From assembly GCF_000515415.1 (NCBI RefSeq), contig NZ_KI911783.1, positions 3,090,392-3,154,391 of the forward strand: a stretch of 64,000 nucleotides of DNA. The letters are read 5' to 3'. A program made the position numbers and the translations under genes. Under the pieces are notes generated by a model. It did no database searches, was not told where the DNA came from, and saw nothing but the letters and a program-made list of their open reading frames with translations. Each line of letters opens with the position of its first letter. Position 1 is the stretch's first letter. This document shows positions 56,455 through 64,000 of this stretch, piece by piece. The stretch is from Bradyrhizobium sp. WSM1417 (GTDB lineage: Bacteria; Pseudomonadota; Alphaproteobacteria; Rhizobiales; Xanthobacteraceae).

Positions 56455-58425
56455 ATGAGCGGCCTTTCCATCCGTCTCACTCACAAGGTCATGGCGATCG
56501 GACTTTTCGGTCTCGTCGGTCTCACCGCCTTCGGCGCCATCTACCAGATCGGCAGCCTCTCCCAGGATGCCTCGCGGGCCGTCGCCAACCGCGCTCGTGC
56601 GATCGCTGATCTGAACAAGCAGCTCTCGATCGAGATGCTGGAGGCCCGCCGCAACGAGAAGAACTTTCAGCAGCGCCGCAACGAGAGCTACGCCAAGGCC
56701 CATGCCGAATTGATGGGGCCGATCAATCGCGACTTCGACGAGGTCGAGCGGCTGATGTCGGCCGGCGGCATGAGCGCGCTGTCCGACCGGATGAAGCAGG
56801 CCCAGGACGGCTTCAAGCGATACGCCTCGGACTTCGGCAAATTGGTTACCGCGGAATCCCGGCTCGGCCTGAACGAGACGCTGGGCCTGTCCGGCTCGCT
56901 CCGCGCCGCGGTGCACGACATCGAAGCCAAGCTCAAGGAGATCGACGATCCCAGGACCACGAGCTGGATGCTGATGATGCGCCGGCATGAGAAGGACTTC
57001 ATGCTGCGGCGCGACCCAAAATACATCGCCGAGATGAAGAAGGCCGCAGTCGAATTCTCCAAGGCGATAGAGGTCGTCGCGGTCCCTACGGCGGTGATGA
57101 ACGACATCACGGCCAAGCTGCAGAAATACCAGTCCGAGTTCACGGCGTGGGCCGACACTGCACAGCAGAGCGCAAACCTTGACGCCAGCATGATGAAGAC
57201 TTTCCGCGAGCTCGAGCCGGGTATGGTCGAGGTGCGCAATACAGTCGAAAGCTTGTACAAGCAGGCCGACGTTGCGGAAGCTGCGACCCGCGATGCCGTG
57301 CGCATGTGGATGATGGTCGCCTTCGGCGTTACCGTCGTCGTGCTCGCCGCGGTCGGGTTCCTTCTGGGGCGTTCGATCTCGAAGTCGCTTGCCGGCATGG
57401 TCGGTGCGATGACGCGGCTTGCGCGCGGCGAGCTTTCGATTTCCGTCCCCGGCGTCGGGCGCAGGGACGAGATCGGCGAGATGGCCAGTGCCGTCGAGGT
57501 GTTCAGGACCAACATGGCGGAGGCCGAGCGGCTGCGCATCGAGCAGATCGAAGCTGAGGCGCGCGGGCGCCAGCAGCGTAAGGCCGACATGCACCGGCTT
57601 GCCGATAACTTCGAGGGCGCGGTCGGCGAGATCATCGATACTGTGTCGTCGGCTGCAACCGAGCTCGAGGCCTCCTCGAACACGCTGACGCAGGCCGCCG
57701 AGCGCGGCAACGGACTTGCCACCGTCGTGGCGGCCGCCTCCGAAGAGGCCTCCGCGAACGTGCAGTCGGTATCTTCAGCGAGCGAGGAAATGACCTCCTC
57801 AATCTCCGAAATCAGCCGCCAGGTGCAGGAATCGGCGCGTGTCGCTGATGTCGCGGTCGGGCAGGCCCAGCGCACCAATGCGCGCGTCGCCGAGCTGACC
57901 AAGGCCGCCTCCCGCATCGGCGACGTGGTCGAGCTGATCAACACCATCGCCAGCCAGACCAATCTGCTGGCGCTCAACGCGACGATCGAGGCGGCGCGGG
58001 CGGGCGAAGCCGGCAAGGGCTTTGCCGTGGTCGCGACCGAAGTGAAGGCGCTCGCCGAGCAGACTGCGAAAGCGACCGGCGAGATCAGCCAGCACATCGG
58101 CGCGATCCAGACCGCGACGCAAGACTCAGTCGGCGCGATCAAGGAGATTGGCGACACCATCGCGCGGATGTCGGAGATCTCGTCGACCATTGCCGCCGCG
58201 GTCGAGGAGCAGGGCGCCGCCACGCAGGAGATCTCCCGCAACATCCAGCACGCCGCGAATGGCACCTCCGAAGTCTCGGCGAATATCGGCGACGTCCAGC
58301 GCGGCGCAGGCGAAACCGGGGCTGCCTCGGCGCAGGTGCATTCGGCAGCGCAATCGCTCTCGCAAGAGAGCAACCGGTTGAAGAGCGAAGTCGCACGCTT
58401 CCTGGAATCGGTACGGGCGGCGTGA
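56455..58425 (+). CDS. Methyl-accepting chemotaxis protein with duplicated helical (HBM-like) sensor
   Basis: A 656-residue receptor. Transmembrane helix 1 is about 12-34 and helix 2 about 283-305. The sensor between them contains two similar segments, [17 protein letters not shown] (about 63-79) and [16 protein letters not shown] (about 175-190), the repeated RRxEKxF-type motif that marks HBM (helical bimodular) receptors such as those that bind TCA-cycle acids in Pseudomonas. HAMP and the signalling hairpin follow; it ends LESVRAA. It has no leader like those of its two upstream neighbours. Confidence 0.93.
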   Translation: MSGLSIRLTHKVMAIGLFGLVGLTAFGAIYQIGSLSQDASRAVANRARAIADLNKQLSIEMLEARRNEKNFQQRRNESYAKAHAELMGPINRDFDEVERLMSAGGMSALSDRMKQAQDGFKRYASDFGKLVTAESRLGLNETLGLSGSLRAAVHDIEAKLKEIDDPRTTSWMLMMRRHEKDFMLRRDPKYIAEMKKAAVEFSKAIEVVAVPTAVMNDITAKLQKYQSEFTAWADTAQQSANLDASMMKTFRELEPGMVEVRNTVESLYKQADVAEAATRDAVRMWMMVAFGVTVVVLAAVGFLLGRSISKSLAGMVGAMTRLARGELSISVPGVGRRDEIGEMASAVEVFRTNMAEAERLRIEQIEAEARGRQQRKADMHRLADNFEGAVGEIIDTVSSAATELEASSNTLTQAAERGNGLATVVAAASEEASANVQSVSSASEEMTSSISEISRQVQESARVADVAVGQAQRTNARVAELTKAASRIGDVVELINTIASQTNLLALNATIEAARAGEAGKGFAVVATEVKALAEQTAKATGEISQHIGAIQTATQDSVGAIKEIGDTIARMSEISSTIAAAVEEQGAATQEISRNIQHAANGTSEVSANIGDVQRGAGETGAASAQVHSAAQSLSQESNRLKSEVARFLESVRAA

Positions 58426-58641
58426 CAGCCGCCGCCTCGGTTCCATGTTATGGCGCAAGCGGGCAGGCTGCGCGCCGCAGCATGAGGTGGCTGCGAGCTG
58501 CAACAGATGGTTGCAAGAGAAATTGCGACTGCCGGAAGTGTCCCGTAATTTTACGTAGGCCCCTGTTAACGCCTGCTTGCGATTATGTGTGCAATCTCAC
58601 GGGATAAGAACCAGCCAGCATTGTTGAACTGACATCCGTCT

Positions 58642-58680
58642 CGCCACCGTCGTGGCGGTTACGGCGCAAGTGATTTGCGC
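58642..58680 (+). promoter_or_regulatory. Two adjacent hairpins in chemoreceptor 5' leader
   Basis: CGCCAC-CGTC-GTGGCG (58642-58657) and GCGCAA-GTGAT-TTGCGC (58664-58680) are two perfect 6-bp hairpins, 29 bases before the ATG at 58710. They do not match the leader type at 51981 or 54038. Confidence 0.5.
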
Positions 58681-58709
58681 GTTGTCAGGTAACATCGGGA
58701 TTTGTCGTG

Positions 58710-60398
58710 ATGTCGAAATTGTCGATCGTCTTCAAGCTTCTGGCCGTGCTGTCGGTCCTCGTTCTTTCGCTCGCCGGCGTCGGCGTGACGGCGATCGGCA
58801 CCATGCAGAACATCAATTCCCATACGGTCGAGATCGCGGAGAGCTGGCTGCCCAGCGTGCGCGCGCTCGGCTCGCTTCGCGCCGACATCAACGAGCTGCG
58901 CGTCGCGCTCCGTCTGCATCTGATGCAGGACAGCGTTGAGGGCAAGGACGCCGCCGAAAAGCGCTTGGCCTCGTTGCGGGCGCGTATCGACCAGACCCGC
59001 AAGGTCTACGAGCCGCTGATCACCTCCGCCGAGGAGCGCTCGCTCTATGGGCAATGGAGCACGGCGTGGGCCGACTATCTGAACGGCGTGCAGGACGTGA
59101 TGGCGCTGTCGCGCAAGAATGTCGGCCGCTTCCCGGCCGACGCCAACGAGCTGCTGCAGACCAAGGTCGCGAAGATGGCGCAGGCCGCCGACCCCCTGCT
59201 CCAGAAGGGCATCGAGATGAACAATCGCGGCGCCGAGCTGGAGACCAAGCAGGCCGCCGACAGCTATGCCATGATCTTCCGCGTGCTGGTCGGGATCATC
59301 GTGCTTTCGGTCGTGATCGCGATCGGCGCCGCCTATTATCTCGTGCGCGACGTTTCTCGTGGCATTGCCTCGATCATCAGCCCGATGCAGTCGCTCGGCG
59401 AGGGCGATCTTTCGGCCGAGGTGCCGCATCGCGGCGAAAAGACCGAGATCGGCTCGATGGCGGATGCGCTGCAGATCTTCAAGGAGGCGCTGATCGCCAA
59501 GAAGGCCGCCGACGAGGCCGCCGCGCGCGATGCCGAAGCCAAGATCGAACGCGGCCGCCGCGTCGACGCCATCACCCGCAAATTCGAAGCCATGATCGGC
59601 GAGGTCGTCGGAACCGTGTCCTCGGCCTCGACCGAGCTCGAGGCCTCCGCCTCGACGCTGACCAACACCGCGCAGCGCGGACAGGAACTCGCGACCGTCG
59701 TCGCGGCCGCCTCCGAGGAAGCCTCGACCAACGTCCAGGCGGTGGCATCCGCTTCGGAGGAGCTGTCGTCCTCCATCACCGAGATCAGCCGCCGCGTGCA
59801 GGATTCGGCGCGGATGGCGGCGGAGGCCGTCGAGCAGGCGGCGCGGACCAACGACCGCGTCAACGCGCTGTCGCAGGCAGCGTCTCGCATCGGCGACGTC
59901 GTCGAGCTCATCAACACGATCGCGGGCCAGACCAATCTGCTGGCGCTGAACGCGACCATCGAGGCCGCGCGTGCGGGCGATGCGGGCCGCGGCTTCGCGG
60001 TCGTCGCCTCCGAGGTCAAGGCCCTGGCGGAGCAGACTGCGAAAGCAACGGGCGAGATCGGGGCGCAGGTCGCGGGCATCCAGGGGGCGACGCAGGAATC
60101 GGTCAGTGCCATCCAGGAGATCGGCGGCACCATCGAGCGGCTGTCCGAGGTGGCTGCGGCCATCGCTGCCGCCGTCGAGGAGCAGGGCGCCGCCACGCAG
60201 GAAATCTCGCGTAACGTGCAGCAGGCCTCGGTCGGCACGCAGGAGGTCTCGTCGAACATTACCAACGTGCAGCGCGGCGCGATCGAGACCGGCGAGGCTT
60301 CGACCGAGGTACTGTCGGCGGCGAAATCGCTGGCGACCGACAGCACCCGTCTCAAAGTCGAGGTCGCCCAGTTCCTGGAATCAGTTCGCGCGGCCTGA
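58710..60398 (+). CDS. Methyl-accepting chemotaxis protein, four-helix-bundle sensor
   Basis: A 562-residue receptor. Transmembrane helix 1 is about 8-31, a periplasmic four-helix bundle of about 150 residues follows with SWLPSVRALGSLRADINELRVALRLHL, typical of the 4HB/Tar-like ligand-binding domain. Helix 2 is about 187-211, HAMP to about 265, then the signalling hairpin (tip near 400). It ends LESVRAA. The start MSK at 58710 directly follows a GTG in frame (58707). It is the last of four tandem receptors, followed at once by the convergent DUF2339 gene. Confidence 0.94.
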   Translation: MSKLSIVFKLLAVLSVLVLSLAGVGVTAIGTMQNINSHTVEIAESWLPSVRALGSLRADINELRVALRLHLMQDSVEGKDAAEKRLASLRARIDQTRKVYEPLITSAEERSLYGQWSTAWADYLNGVQDVMALSRKNVGRFPADANELLQTKVAKMAQAADPLLQKGIEMNNRGAELETKQAADSYAMIFRVLVGIIVLSVVIAIGAAYYLVRDVSRGIASIISPMQSLGEGDLSAEVPHRGEKTEIGSMADALQIFKEALIAKKAADEAAARDAEAKIERGRRVDAITRKFEAMIGEVVGTVSSASTELEASASTLTNTAQRGQELATVVAAASEEASTNVQAVASASEELSSSITEISRRVQDSARMAAEAVEQAARTNDRVNALSQAASRIGDVVELINTIAGQTNLLALNATIEAARAGDAGRGFAVVASEVKALAEQTAKATGEIGAQVAGIQGATQESVSAIQEIGGTIERLSEVAAAIAAAVEEQGAATQEISRNVQQASVGTQEVSSNITNVQRGAIETGEASTEVLSAAKSLATDSTRLKVEVAQFLESVRAA

Positions 60399-60401
60399 TC
60401 C

Positions 60402-63116
60402 TCAAATGCTCGTCTGCGGAGCCGGCGGCGGTGCGACCTGCCGCCGGAACAGGATACGCTGGTAGAGCCAGCCGATCGCGACCAGCACGATGCCGAGGCA
60501 CATGAAGGACAGCGCGCGGTAGACGCCCGTCAGTGTCGACATGTCGATGACGAAAGCCTTCAGGATCGTCAACGCGATCACGACGGCCGACGCCAGCCGC
60601 GCCCGCTCGGAATTGACGAGAATGCCGACGCCGAGCAGCACCACGCCGAAGCCGAGCCAGCCGATCGAATAGGTGTATTGCTCGGCACCCATCGTCGCCC
60701 CGCTGGAGAGGATCGGGCCGTGATAGAAGCGGCGGATCTCCAGCGTGACATAGGCAAGCGCGAACAGCAGTGCGCCGCCCGCAATCGTGTTGGCGTAGGC
60801 CTTGCCGCGTTCGCCAACCACGGCATAGGACAGCAGCAGCATCAACACCGCTGGCAGCGCGTAGCCGAGCAGCAGCAGGTTGAACACGGCGCCGCCAACG
60901 TCGGTGCGCCACAGCAGCGGGTTCTCCAGGATCAAGAGGCCGAACACGCCCACGAGCCCGGCGATCGCCGTGAGCACGACCGCGCCGACATTGTGCACGA
61001 CGCTGCGGCTGCGCTGCCGCAGGCGCTCCAGCCCGATCGCCAGGGCGAGCATGACGCAGACCTGCAGCGCGCATTCGAGCAGCGACGGAGCGTCCGTCAT
61101 CTTGCCGCCGGTCGCAAAATGCCGGATCTCCATGAAGGCGAGCAGCGCGGTGAACAGGATCGCGGCGCTCTCGACCATGCGCAGCGGGGCGTCGTCGGCG
61201 CGGCGGCGCAGGAACAGGCTCGCCGCCCAGAACGATGCCGCCGGCAGGCCGTAGCCCCACAACAGCCAGTTGAAGATTGGCGTGGTTCCGACGGCGTCGC
61301 CGACGATGCGTGGATCATAGCCGATCCGAGCGGTGACGAGGCCTGCGAAGATCGCGGCCAGCCAGCGCAGGAACGGGATCGGCCGCTGCATCGAGATCCA
61401 GGCGGTGCCGAGCGACATCAGCGCCAGTGCGATCGTGAGCCAGCCCTTCTCCAGCGCAAACGTCAGCGCCAGCGCCAACGCACCGAGCGTGCCGGTCGCG
61501 AACAAGGCCGTGGAGATCATGGCGCCCGGCCGGGTCTCGCGGCGCGCAAGGGCTTCGGTGGCAGCGCCAAAGGCGGCGGCGAGCAACACCGCGAGGATGG
61601 CGAACGGAATCGAGCGGTCGAGATGCGCGACGCGTGCGTAGAGCGCGACCAGGATCGCGATCGGCGTCGCGACACCGGCGACCGACCACACCACCGGAAT
61701 GATCGCCGAGTTCGAACGGCCCTGCGCGAGGAAACCCGCGATGCCGAAGCCGGCGGCGAAGATCGCCGCCATCACCAGATGCAGCGTCACCGCGCTGTCG
61801 ATCGCCGTCGGTGCGATGCCGGCGATGGGGCCGCCCGGCAGCACCAGCATGTCCGGATTGGCGCGCACGGCCCATTCGGCGAACACGACGAAGACGGTCG
61901 CAGCGGCTGCGCCGAGCGCGCCCGTGGCCGCCGGCGCGCGCCAGGCGACGAGCAGCGTCGCGCCGACCAGCAGCGTGAAGGCGAGCAGCGCCAGGTCCGC
62001 ATGCGCGCTCGACAGCACGATCAGCATCGCGCCGAACAGATAGGCACCGAGCGAGCCCGACGAGACCGGCTCGATCTCGCCGTCCTCAATCGTCGGGCCG
62101 AACATGAAGCCGCAGACCACGAGAAGAGCGGCAAGAACGAAGCCTGCGATCACATGGAAAGCGTGCGGCGCGACCTGCAAGTCGCTGGTATCGAGACCCG
62201 GGAAGATCCAGAGCACGGCGAAGGCGATCGTGGTGACTGCAAGCCAGCGCCACAGCCGGATACGGGCGAGGCCGAAGCTCGCGGCGGTGACGATCGCGAG
62301 ATAGATGTAGAGCGCCCAATAGTCCGGCTTGCCGCTGGAGACGAGGATCGGCGTCACGAACGCGCCGACCACGCCGAGGCCCGCAAGTGCGGGCCCGTGC
62401 AGAAGCGCCGCGGCCAGCGTGCCGAGCGCGACGAGGCCGAGCAGCACGAAGGCGGTCGCGGGGACCAGGAAGCCGTAGAGTGCGTAAGCCGCGTAGATGG
62501 TCGCAAATGCCACCGCCGTGCCGGCCGCGGTGAGGATCGCGGGAATGTTGGCGATCGGCAGCGCGGCGATGTTGGAGATGCTCTCCTTGCGCCGCGACCA
62601 CTCGCCGGCGCCCAGCAGCGCCAGCGCGAATACGCCGCCAAGGAACACGCGCACGCCGGGGCCGACGAGGCCGGCCTCGATCGAATAGCGCACCATGAAG
62701 AAGCCGCCGAGCGCGAGCGCAAGGCCGCCGATCCACACCACCCAGCGGGTGCCGAGCCGTTCCTCGAAGCCGGGCGCGAGCGCGGGAGCGGCCCGCGGCG
62801 GCGGCGCGTCGGCCTCGGTGTTCGCTGCGAGCGGTGGCGGTGAAACATCCTCGGTGACGAGCGGGGGCGGCGTCCCGGCTTCCGCTTCGGCTTGGGGCAC
62901 AAGCGGCGGCGGCGCAGCGGAAGGCGTCGCGGACGCTTCAGCCCACACATCTGCCGGGATCCGCGGCGGCTGTACGGGCCGTTGCGCGTGGAACATCTCT
63001 TCGAGCGAGCTTAGCCGTCGTCGCAGCTCGGCCGCCTGGCTGGAGGCCTTGATCGCGATGATGAAAGCGATGACCGCAATGATCAGCGCGAAGACGTCAA
63101 ACGGGCCGTCAGACAT
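60402..63116 (-). CDS. DUF2339 multi-pass membrane protein
   Basis: A 904-residue protein. The first 25 residues form one helix (DVFALIIAVIAFIIAIKA), then come a coiled segment (ELRRRLSSLEEMF) and an 85-residue Pro/Ala-rich linker. From about residue 125 to the end there are more than twenty short hydrophobic helices, interrupted by brief loops. This is the DUF2339 layout found in many bacteria; no function is established. The ATG at 63116 gives MSDGPFDVFAL; an upstream in-frame start would add five residues. It follows nadQ by 49 bases on the same strand and may share its transcript. Confidence 0.9.
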   Translation of the reverse strand: MSDGPFDVFALIIAVIAFIIAIKASSQAAELRRRLSSLEEMFHAQRPVQPPRIPADVWAEASATPSAAPPPLVPQAEAEAGTPPPLVTEDVSPPPLAANTEADAPPPRAAPALAPGFEERLGTRWVVWIGGLALALGGFFMVRYSIEAGLVGPGVRVFLGGVFALALLGAGEWSRRKESISNIAALPIANIPAILTAAGTAVAFATIYAAYALYGFLVPATAFVLLGLVALGTLAAALLHGPALAGLGVVGAFVTPILVSSGKPDYWALYIYLAIVTAASFGLARIRLWRWLAVTTIAFAVLWIFPGLDTSDLQVAPHAFHVIAGFVLAALLVVCGFMFGPTIEDGEIEPVSSGSLGAYLFGAMLIVLSSAHADLALLAFTLLVGATLLVAWRAPAATGALGAAAATVFVVFAEWAVRANPDMLVLPGGPIAGIAPTAIDSAVTLHLVMAAIFAAGFGIAGFLAQGRSNSAIIPVVWSVAGVATPIAILVALYARVAHLDRSIPFAILAVLLAAAFGAATEALARRETRPGAMISTALFATGTLGALALALTFALEKGWLTIALALMSLGTAWISMQRPIPFLRWLAAIFAGLVTARIGYDPRIVGDAVGTTPIFNWLLWGYGLPAASFWAASLFLRRRADDAPLRMVESAAILFTALLAFMEIRHFATGGKMTDAPSLLECALQVCVMLALAIGLERLRQRSRSVVHNVGAVVLTAIAGLVGVFGLLILENPLLWRTDVGGAVFNLLLLGYALPAVLMLLLSYAVVGERGKAYANTIAGGALLFALAYVTLEIRRFYHGPILSSGATMGAEQYTYSIGWLGFGVVLLGVGILVNSERARLASAVVIALTILKAFVIDMSTLTGVYRALSFMCLGIVLVAIGWLYQRILFRRQVAPPPAPQTSI

Positions 63117-63165
63117 AAAGCCTCCAGGCAATCGGCGGGCAGGGGCCGATCACACATATATCGGG

Positions 63166-64000
63166 TTAGCGCCGGGAGCGTACGCGCAAGCCCGGCGCGG
63201 GCCGCTCCTGGAGCACGTCGCGGCGGAAGCGGTAGAGCGCCGCCGGACGTCCGCCCGTCTGTGTCGACATCACCCCGGTCGGTTCGACCAGGGCTTCCAT
63301 TTCGACCAGGCGGCGGAAATTTTGTTTGTGCAGGTGTCGGCCGGAGATCGCCTCCACCGTATACTGCAAGTCGGTAAGTGTGAACTCGGCGGGCAAAAGT
63401 TCAAAGACCACAGGACGATACTTCAATTTTGCACGCAGCCGCGCGACCGCTGTCGCAAGAATCCGGCGGTGGTCGAAGCGCATGGATGTGCCGAGCGCGG
63501 GCAGTGCCTTGCGCGCTAATGCCGCAGGACGGCCGTCGCGCCGCGCTTCCTCGACCAGCCCAGCCTCGTACAGGAGCTCGTAGCGGTCGAGCACGCGCTC
63601 CTCATCCCAGGACGCGCCGTCGAGCCCGAAATAGAACCGCACGCGATCCTTGCGCGGCAATGCGCGCGTCGTCTCCGGCGTCTCCTCTTCGGCCCACTCG
63701 GTCAATGCCGGGATGATGTCGTCCGCGATGATCGGGGGCGGCCCCTCGCGCCGGTCCTCCCAGGGCAGGAAGCGATACCATGGCGCGAAGCTCGCACTCG
63801 TGGCTGCGAGTTCGCCGCCGATGGCGCGCGTCAGTGCGAGATAGCCGATCGACACCATGTGCGCGCCGGTATCGCCGGCCTCGGCATGCCGGCCGCGATC
63901 GCCAAATGTGTAGAGCTGTTCGACATAGCCGAGCCGCAGCCCCGTCTGTTCCTCGACCCAGGCCCGCAGGCCGATCTCGAAGGTGCGATGGCTCGGCGCA
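63166..64000 (-). CDS. nadQ: NAD biosynthesis regulator NadQ, 5' end beyond the window
   Basis: The last 278 residues of a Nudix-related transcription factor; the start lies outside the window. The N-terminal portion keeps a degenerate Nudix helix, RTFEIGLRAWVEEQTGLRLGY, then EQLYTFGDRGRHAEAG, as in NadQ/NrtR proteins. The C-terminal domain is a winged helix (LPAEFTLTDLQYTVEAISG, then KQNFRRLVEMEALVEPTG and GGRPAALYRFR) that should bind DNA. NadQ proteins repress nadABC in alphaproteobacteria in response to NAD-pathway metabolites. The matching operon with two candidate operators is 15 kb away in this window. Confidence 0.85.
   Translation of the reverse strand, partial: APSHRTFEIGLRAWVEEQTGLRLGYVEQLYTFGDRGRHAEAGDTGAHMVSIGYLALTRAIGGELAATSASFAPWYRFLPWEDRREGPPPIIADDIIPALTEWAEEETPETTRALPRKDRVRFYFGLDGASWDEERVLDRYELLYEAGLVEEARRDGRPAALARKALPALGTSMRFDHRRILATAVARLRAKLKYRPVVFELLPAEFTLTDLQYTVEAISGRHLHKQNFRRLVEMEALVEPTGVMSTQTGGRPAALYRFRRDVLQERPAPGLRVRSRR

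Noticed and set aside
60678..62843. A 721-codon rightward frame opposite the DUF2339 gene
   Set aside because: Extremely rich in Arg, Glu, Asp and Gln, the expected complement of a membrane protein gene; no recognisable fold.

Overview
The window looks like a stretch of core chromosome from a slow-growing rhizobium, most likely Bradyrhizobium or a close relative such as Rhodopseudomonas. Reasons: high G+C throughout; a CcrM-type GANTC methyltransferase; a split glyQ/glyS glycyl-tRNA synthetase; a nadABC operon together with a NadQ-type regulator; many chemoreceptors; and several families of intergenic hairpin repeats typical of that group. I saw no rRNA, tRNA, CRISPR array, prophage or plasmid genes. 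The only mobile element is one IS110-family insertion.

Layout. 0-5 kb: thioesterase tail, FAD monooxygenase, glutathione transferase, an IS110 element that has split a hairpin repeat, and a LysR regulator divergent from an NTF2-like protein. 5-13 kb: a chemoreceptor, a second glutathione transferase, ccrM behind a cluster of GANTC sites, a YpfJ-type metallopeptidase, moaB, and a MarR-acetyltransferase fusion behind a 50-bp palindrome. 13-28 kb: a small glycosyltransferase, an acetate kinase/phosphoketolase operon, a radical SAM protein behind a LexA box, a VOC protein, rnhB, a membrane glycosyltransferase, an unusual family-4-like uracil-DNA glycosylase, ETF-ubiquinone oxidoreductase, a TPR protein and ispE. 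28-39 kb: a LysE-type exporter with an alpha/beta hydrolase, an HxlR regulator with a ketosynthase, a polyprenyl diphosphate synthase, DUF2007 with a TrmN6-like methyltransferase, an S49 peptidase, glyQS and small membrane or secreted proteins. 39-51 kb: pyruvate phosphate dikinase with a histone-H1-like tail, a cell-wall hydrolase, nadABC, an MFS transporter and an AcuI/YhdH-type reductase. 52-60 kb: four chemoreceptors in tandem. 60-64 kb: a giant DUF2339 membrane protein and the 3' part of nadQ.

How genes work together. nadA-nadB-nadC make nicotinate mononucleotide from aspartate. Two matching 19-bp operators, 63 bp apart, precede nadA, and their probable repressor, NadQ, is 15 kb away in the same window. 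Phosphoketolase and acetate kinase together turn sugar phosphates into acetate and ATP. PPDK and the C4/acetate-related enzymes fit a soil or symbiotic lifestyle. The five chemoreceptors have different sensor regions on nearly identical signalling domains, so they probably feed one array.

The most interesting signals are: (1) a structured 5' leader shared by two neighbouring chemoreceptor genes whose sensors are unrelated, with a compensatory base-pair change; (2) an IS110 element whose left end has the layout expected for a bridge RNA and whose excision would exactly rebuild an intact repeat found elsewhere in the window; (3) the NadQ circuit; (4) a perfect LexA box on a radical SAM gene; (5) a uracil-DNA glycosylase lacking half of the usual iron-sulphur ligands. 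All function calls come from reading motifs in the sequence; no database search was run.
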